The translations under genes and the position numbers were made by a program. This document shows positions 51,201 to 53,925 of a stretch of DNA of 53,925 nucleotides, piece by piece; the first letter of the stretch is position 1; every line of letters starts with the position of its first letter. The DNA is from Solobacterium sp. UBA3691 (lineage in GTDB: Bacteria > Bacillota_I > Bacilli_A > Erysipelotrichales > Erysipelotrichaceae): positions 1 to 53,925 of the forward strand of contig DFIS01000011.1 of assembly GCA_002372175.1 (NCBI GenBank), given 5' to 3'. Below the pieces are notes generated by a model. It made no database searches, was not told where the DNA came from, and saw nothing but the letters and a program-made list of their open reading frames with translations.

Positions 51201-53925
51201 TCTACACCTTCAGGAGTCACTTCCATGGGAAGCTGTTTTGATTCATTAACAGATACATCTATTGTTTTTGCAGTAAACTTGAATGTCTTTGGTAATTCAT
51301 GATAGATAACATCCGCATTTAGCAAGGGATCGTTATAGTTTTCAATATTAACATTGTTCCATTCTTCTTCAGACCCATAGAAATGCACTGTGATATTATC
51401 TGAACAATAGCGGAATGCTCCGGTCTCAACTGTTTTCAAGCTGTTAACAATACTGATCGTTTCCAACGATTCACATTCTGTAAATGCATAACTGCCAATC
51501 GTTTCTGCATTGATCATTCCTATATCTGTTAAAGAAGTACATCCTTCAAATGCATTTTCCATTACCGTTCTCAACGCGGTAGAGTGAATGCTCTCAATAC
51601 CAGTACAATTCTTAAATGCTTCTTTTCCGATAAAGGTCACATTCGGGATGTCAATATTGACCAGATTAGTACAACCTTCGAAAGCATTCTCCAGTATTTG
51701 CGTAACGGAGGCAGGAACAGTAATTTCTTCCAGCGATTCGCATCCGCTGAATGTACCAAGCTCGACAGCAGTAACACCATTGGGAATACTAACCTCGTAA
51801 AGATTGCTGCATCCCGAAAATGCAAGACCGCCAATACTCTTTACGCTTGAAGGAATATACACGCTCACAAGCTTCGTACAGTTCTGCAGCATGCCAACGG
51901 GGATGCTTGTAAGACTATCGGGAATACTTATAGATGTTAGGGATGAACATCCCTCAAACGCATATATACCGATGGAGGTAAGACTATCCGGAAGTGTTAT
52001 TGTTTTGAGATTGCTGCACCCATAGAATGCAAAGTCACCAATTGATTTTACAGTGTTGGGAATTGATACACCTGTAATACTTGTATCATCCCAGAAAGTC
52101 TGCTCAGCTATTCCCGTCACTTTCTTTCCATTGATAGTTGAAGGAATTGCAATTACAGATTCTTCCCCTTCATATCCGGTAATTGTTAATGAGCCATTAC
52201 TGTTTGTTTTATAGGTAAATAATGATCCGGTTTTATAGTGTATCGTTGCATGATTAAGTCTATTATGTTCTTCGTAATATTCGACGTCTTCCTCATCATT
52301 GGGGTCATATCCCGCTAACACTATACTATTCCATTGCGATTTGGAACCGCCATAATAAACATCTTTCAGCGAATAGCAGTCTTCAAAGCAAGAAATATCA
52401 ATAGTCTTTATAGTGGCAGGCAATACGATAGATTTCAAATTATTGCAGGAATTGAATGCGCACCAATCTAGTTTAGTTACTCCATACGGAATAGTTATTG
52501 AGGATAACCTTTCGCACCATTCGAATGCCATCATTCCTATTTCCTTTACGCTATCAGGAATAGCGACAGAAACAACATTTTTATACGAACAAGCTTCGTC
52601 TCCTATTCTATTAACCGTGCTTGGTATTACGATATCAGCAGCATTTCCCACATAATCCATCAGGACATTCCTGACAACTATAAAACCGTTTTCATCCGCA
52701 AAATGCGCGCACCCATAGAAAGCTCCATCCCCAACAGTCTTTAGTGAACCAGGTAAATCGAAGTATTCCAAATTAGTGCAATTGTAAAACGCATCTTTAC
52801 CAATTGTTGTGACATTGTTTGACATTATCACTGTCGTGAGATTGCTACACTCATAAAATGAATAATCACCAATCGTTTTTACACTATCAGGAATAACTAC
52901 AGATTTTATCATTTCATTAGTGCTGAACGCATCTCCGATCTTTATAACACCCGAAGGAATGCGTACATTTTCACTTTTACCGCAGTAGTTATATAATACA
53001 TTCTTAATAACGAAAAACCCGTCTGAATCACCAAGCTTTTGGCATCCAGTAAATGCAGAATCTCCAATGAAATTAACACTATCGGGTACTTTAACAGTTT
53101 CAAGATTATTACAATAAGCAAATGCGGAATCTTTAATCCGGGTGACGCTTGAAGGAATAACAACTTTCACAATATCGGATCTATCTGAGAATGCCTCTTC
53201 TCCAATTGTTTTAACTGTCTTCCCGTTTATCTTATTTGGAATATAAACAATTCTATCTTCTCCGTAATATCCAGTAATTGTTAAAGATCCGTCTGAATTT
53301 ACTTCATAATCGAAATCATCAGGATTTGAATAACCCGTTCTTTCTATTACAACTTCTTTGATCTGCCTATCAAAAGTGTCATTATTAAAATCAGCGTAAT
53401 ACACTCCCTTTCCTTCAGCTTCAGAAGTTGCTTCCGTTATAACAACATATTTTGCTGTTACAGTTTCTGATAATGTATGCTCGGAATTAAATCTGCACAC
53501 TGTTTTAGCTTCTACTTTATAGCCGGTTTTTGTTTCGATCCAAGTGTACTCTGGTTTCTCATAATCATGATCTACCGCTTCCAAGGTGATTTCTTTTCTC
53601 TGTGTCTCAAACAGTTCATTGGTGAACTCTGCTGTGTATAATCCCATTCCGGACTCTTCACATGTAGGTTCAACTGTCACTTCATAATCAGCCGTCACTG
53701 TCTCTGTCTGTACATGTTCATTATCGTTTGCGCATACAGATGTGGCTGTTACCGTATAGCCTGTTTCCGTCTCTGTCCACATATACTCCGGCTCTCCGTA
53801 CGCATGGCCGATCGCCGGTATTACTACTTTCTTCACTTCTGTATGTGCGATAGTGTCCGGACTCTCTTCTGCGCTGACCAATACGCTGTAAACGATCTCT
53901 CCGTCTTCTTCACACGTTTCGGCAA
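48281..53925 (-). CDS. BspA-like LRR and Ig-repeat secreted giant protein (third, partial)
   Basis: At least 1881 residues, open to the right window edge; the N-terminus, including any signal peptide, is outside. What is visible starts with cysteine-containing repeats (GHAYGEPEYMW, TVTATSVCANDNEH, ETVTADYEVTVEPTCEE). These are followed by BspA LRR_5 repeats in two blocks separated by the insert DVYYGGSKSQW (about 53310-51300), then five Big_2-like domains (about 51290-49990) and the common MBG-like tail ending in RNIGTWWKGILEFFN. The cysteine repeats are absent from the other two proteins. A TTG at 53881 is not a start; the frame continues upstream of it. Cell-surface adhesin or matrix-binding role inferred. 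Confidence 0.9.
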   Translation of the reverse strand, partial: AETCEEDGEIVYSVLVSAEESPDTIAHTEVKKVVIPAIGHAYGEPEYMWTETETGYTVTATSVCANDNEHVQTETVTADYEVTVEPTCEESGMGLYTAEFTNELFETQRKEITLEAVDHDYEKPEYTWIETKTGYKVEAKTVCRFNSEHTLSETVTAKYVVITEATSEAEGKGVYYADFNNDTFDRQIKEVVIERTGYSNPDDFDYEVNSDGSLTITGYYGEDRIVYIPNKINGKTVKTIGEEAFSDRSDIVKVVIPSSVTRIKDSAFAYCNNLETVKVPDSVNFIGDSAFTGCQKLGDSDGFFVIKNVLYNYCGKSENVRIPSGVIKIGDAFSTNEMIKSVVIPDSVKTIGDYSFYECSNLTTVIMSNNVTTIGKDAFYNCTNLEYFDLPGSLKTVGDGAFYGCAHFADENGFIVVRNVLMDYVGNAADIVIPSTVNRIGDEACSYKNVVSVAIPDSVKEIGMMAFEWCERLSSITIPYGVTKLDWCAFNSCNNLKSIVLPATIKTIDISCFEDCYSLKDVYYGGSKSQWNSIVLAGYDPNDEEDVEYYEEHNRLNHATIHYKTGSLFTYKTNSNGSLTITGYEGEESVIAIPSTINGKKVTGIAEQTFWDDTSITGVSIPNTVKSIGDFAFYGCSNLKTITLPDSLTSIGIYAFEGCSSLTSISIPDSLTSIPVGMLQNCTKLVSVYIPSSVKSIGGLAFSGCSNLYEVSIPNGVTAVELGTFSGCESLEEITVPASVTQILENAFEGCTNLVNIDIPNVTFIGKEAFKNCTGIESIHSTALRTVMENAFEGCTSLTDIGMINAETIGSYAFTECESLETISIVNSLKTVETGAFRYCSDNITVHFYGSEEEWNNVNIENYNDPLLNADVIYHELPKTFKFTAKTIDVSVNESKQLPMEVTPEGVDLSSLIWSATPAGIVTIDGHGSVTGVSPGTATISVLSVDNKVSSSIKVTCKAVALNGLTISAPAPNVNVGEELSLSVTYEPENTSYKDVFWVSEDEDIATIDEDGILTGIIPGTVTIYATSKDKTIKSNNLTIEVTIPVAGVVIEEDDIDLAIGDAKQLTAVIEPENAFNHDVVWASEDDTIAVVDGNGTVTVVGEGTTYITATSVDGGFVARCEVTGHVVLAESISITTDITELRYGETAQLEVQFTPANTTNQNVTWTSSDENVLKVDENGLVTPVWEGTATITATSEDGSFTDSREIEVLFTHIDEVNFTETETTITAGLSKQLDLHFEPYDVSEKAATFEVISGGEYLTVEPDTGVITALEFNAEAGWKPREAVVRATTKDGSITADCTVTIYPDAVYVKAILDQKYTGKGLKPVLEVYDGDRKLTEKTDYTVAYKNNTKAGTATATIKMKGNYSKSQTVTFNIEQIDLNDDEVIAVDELSVQATGKTLSPVPVVYFNGKKLKNKADYTVSYENYGDRIASGEHTVTITGKGNFTGTREVPVHVASKDLVSAAKWKVTVKALKYADLTEENFEESVKNTITVKNVDPACYTIEGIDAEDRKIGSFKVTLTGNEENGYYGKRTVTVKITGISLTDKKVKPVSLSYPYTGEEIEIPSGTSVLTYNGAPLTEGTDYEIVSYEKNTNAGKATVTIKGINNYTGTKKVTYTISADTSSKESLVAVAEAYYSKGGSKPKVTVEGLTEGTDYTVKYSKNTKANTEGTAVISFKGNYKGTPFVTRTFYIQPKDISEVTVTAKDMIYTTKAGKYKSTPVLTDTDGKKLKAGTDYEKVYNYTDANGQPLSEPVPVGTIVKVTVTGKGNYTGETYTEYRIVDTGKDISKMSFKVSNKEYTGRPVTIEEGDITSIKLGKKVQELKLGENYIITGYTNNVKKGTATVTFEGIGEYGGTKTVKFKITQRNIGTWWKGILEFFN

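Noticed and set aside
35295..53925. Repeated DNA as a CRISPR array
   Set aside because: The repeats are in-frame protein repeats of 60-250 bases that vary in sequence; there are no constant spacers or direct repeats of CRISPR size, and no cas genes.

Overview
The window looks like a chromosomal segment from a low-to-moderate-GC anaerobic Bacillota, possibly Erysipelotrichia-like or Clostridia-like. The reasons are strong AGGAGG-type ribosome binding sites, a fermentative citrate lyase operon, EFR1-type ferredoxin, CitMHS, SLC13 and YfcC carriers, a DauR-like regulator, and very large BspA-type leucine-rich-repeat surface proteins. The family assignments are solid; the taxon is inference. I saw no rRNA, tRNA or CRISPR array.

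Layout. (1) 1-440: the 3' end of an IS110-family transposase and its non-coding flank. (2) 447-4.7 kb: divergent LysR and LacI regulators, two overlapping EamA exporters and a degraded TIM-barrel isomerase gene. (3) 4.75-10.9 kb: a minus-strand operon running YfcC-type carrier, mandelate-racemase-type enolase-superfamily enzyme, two C45 Ntn-hydrolases, and a beta-lactamase-fold serine hydrolase. (4) 11.1-13.2 kb: one intact LysR gene and a frameshifted paralogue. (5) 13.2-17.0 kb: M20 amidohydrolase-RidA, divergent from a D-threonine aldolase/D-serine dehydratase-like PLP enzyme and a DauR-type regulator. (6) 17.2-21.4 kb: two more serine hydrolases and a third C45 enzyme. (7) 21.5-25.9 kb: a stand-alone CitE-like lyase, an SLC13 carrier and two coupled LysR regulators. 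(8) 25.9-33.7 kb: a LysR/CitE chimeric pseudogene, an EFR1 ferredoxin, citDEF, a CitMHS citrate carrier, and a divergent LysR-citC unit. (9) 33.7-35.1 kb: an ABC transporter gene destroyed by an internal deletion, and a ZIP metal transporter with a DtxR-like operator. (10) 35.3-53.9 kb: three giant secreted BspA-like proteins in tandem with near-identical ends and different middles, with a DUF234-type AAA ATPase between the first two.

How it fits together. Regions 2-6 read as a cytosolic catabolic island: importers and exporters, three C45 amidases/acyltransferases, three beta-lactamase-fold hydrolases, an M20 deacylase, a proton-abstracting racemase/dehydratase, and a PLP enzyme with RidA to clear the enamine/imine it would release. 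The recurring theme is amide or N-acyl compounds, perhaps with D-amino acids; that substrate is inference. Regions 7-8 take up and split citrate or related acids. The last third is cell-surface machinery that appears to diversify by swapping central domains between constant ends. Gene decay is frequent: five broken genes or fragments, two with readable rearrangement junctions.
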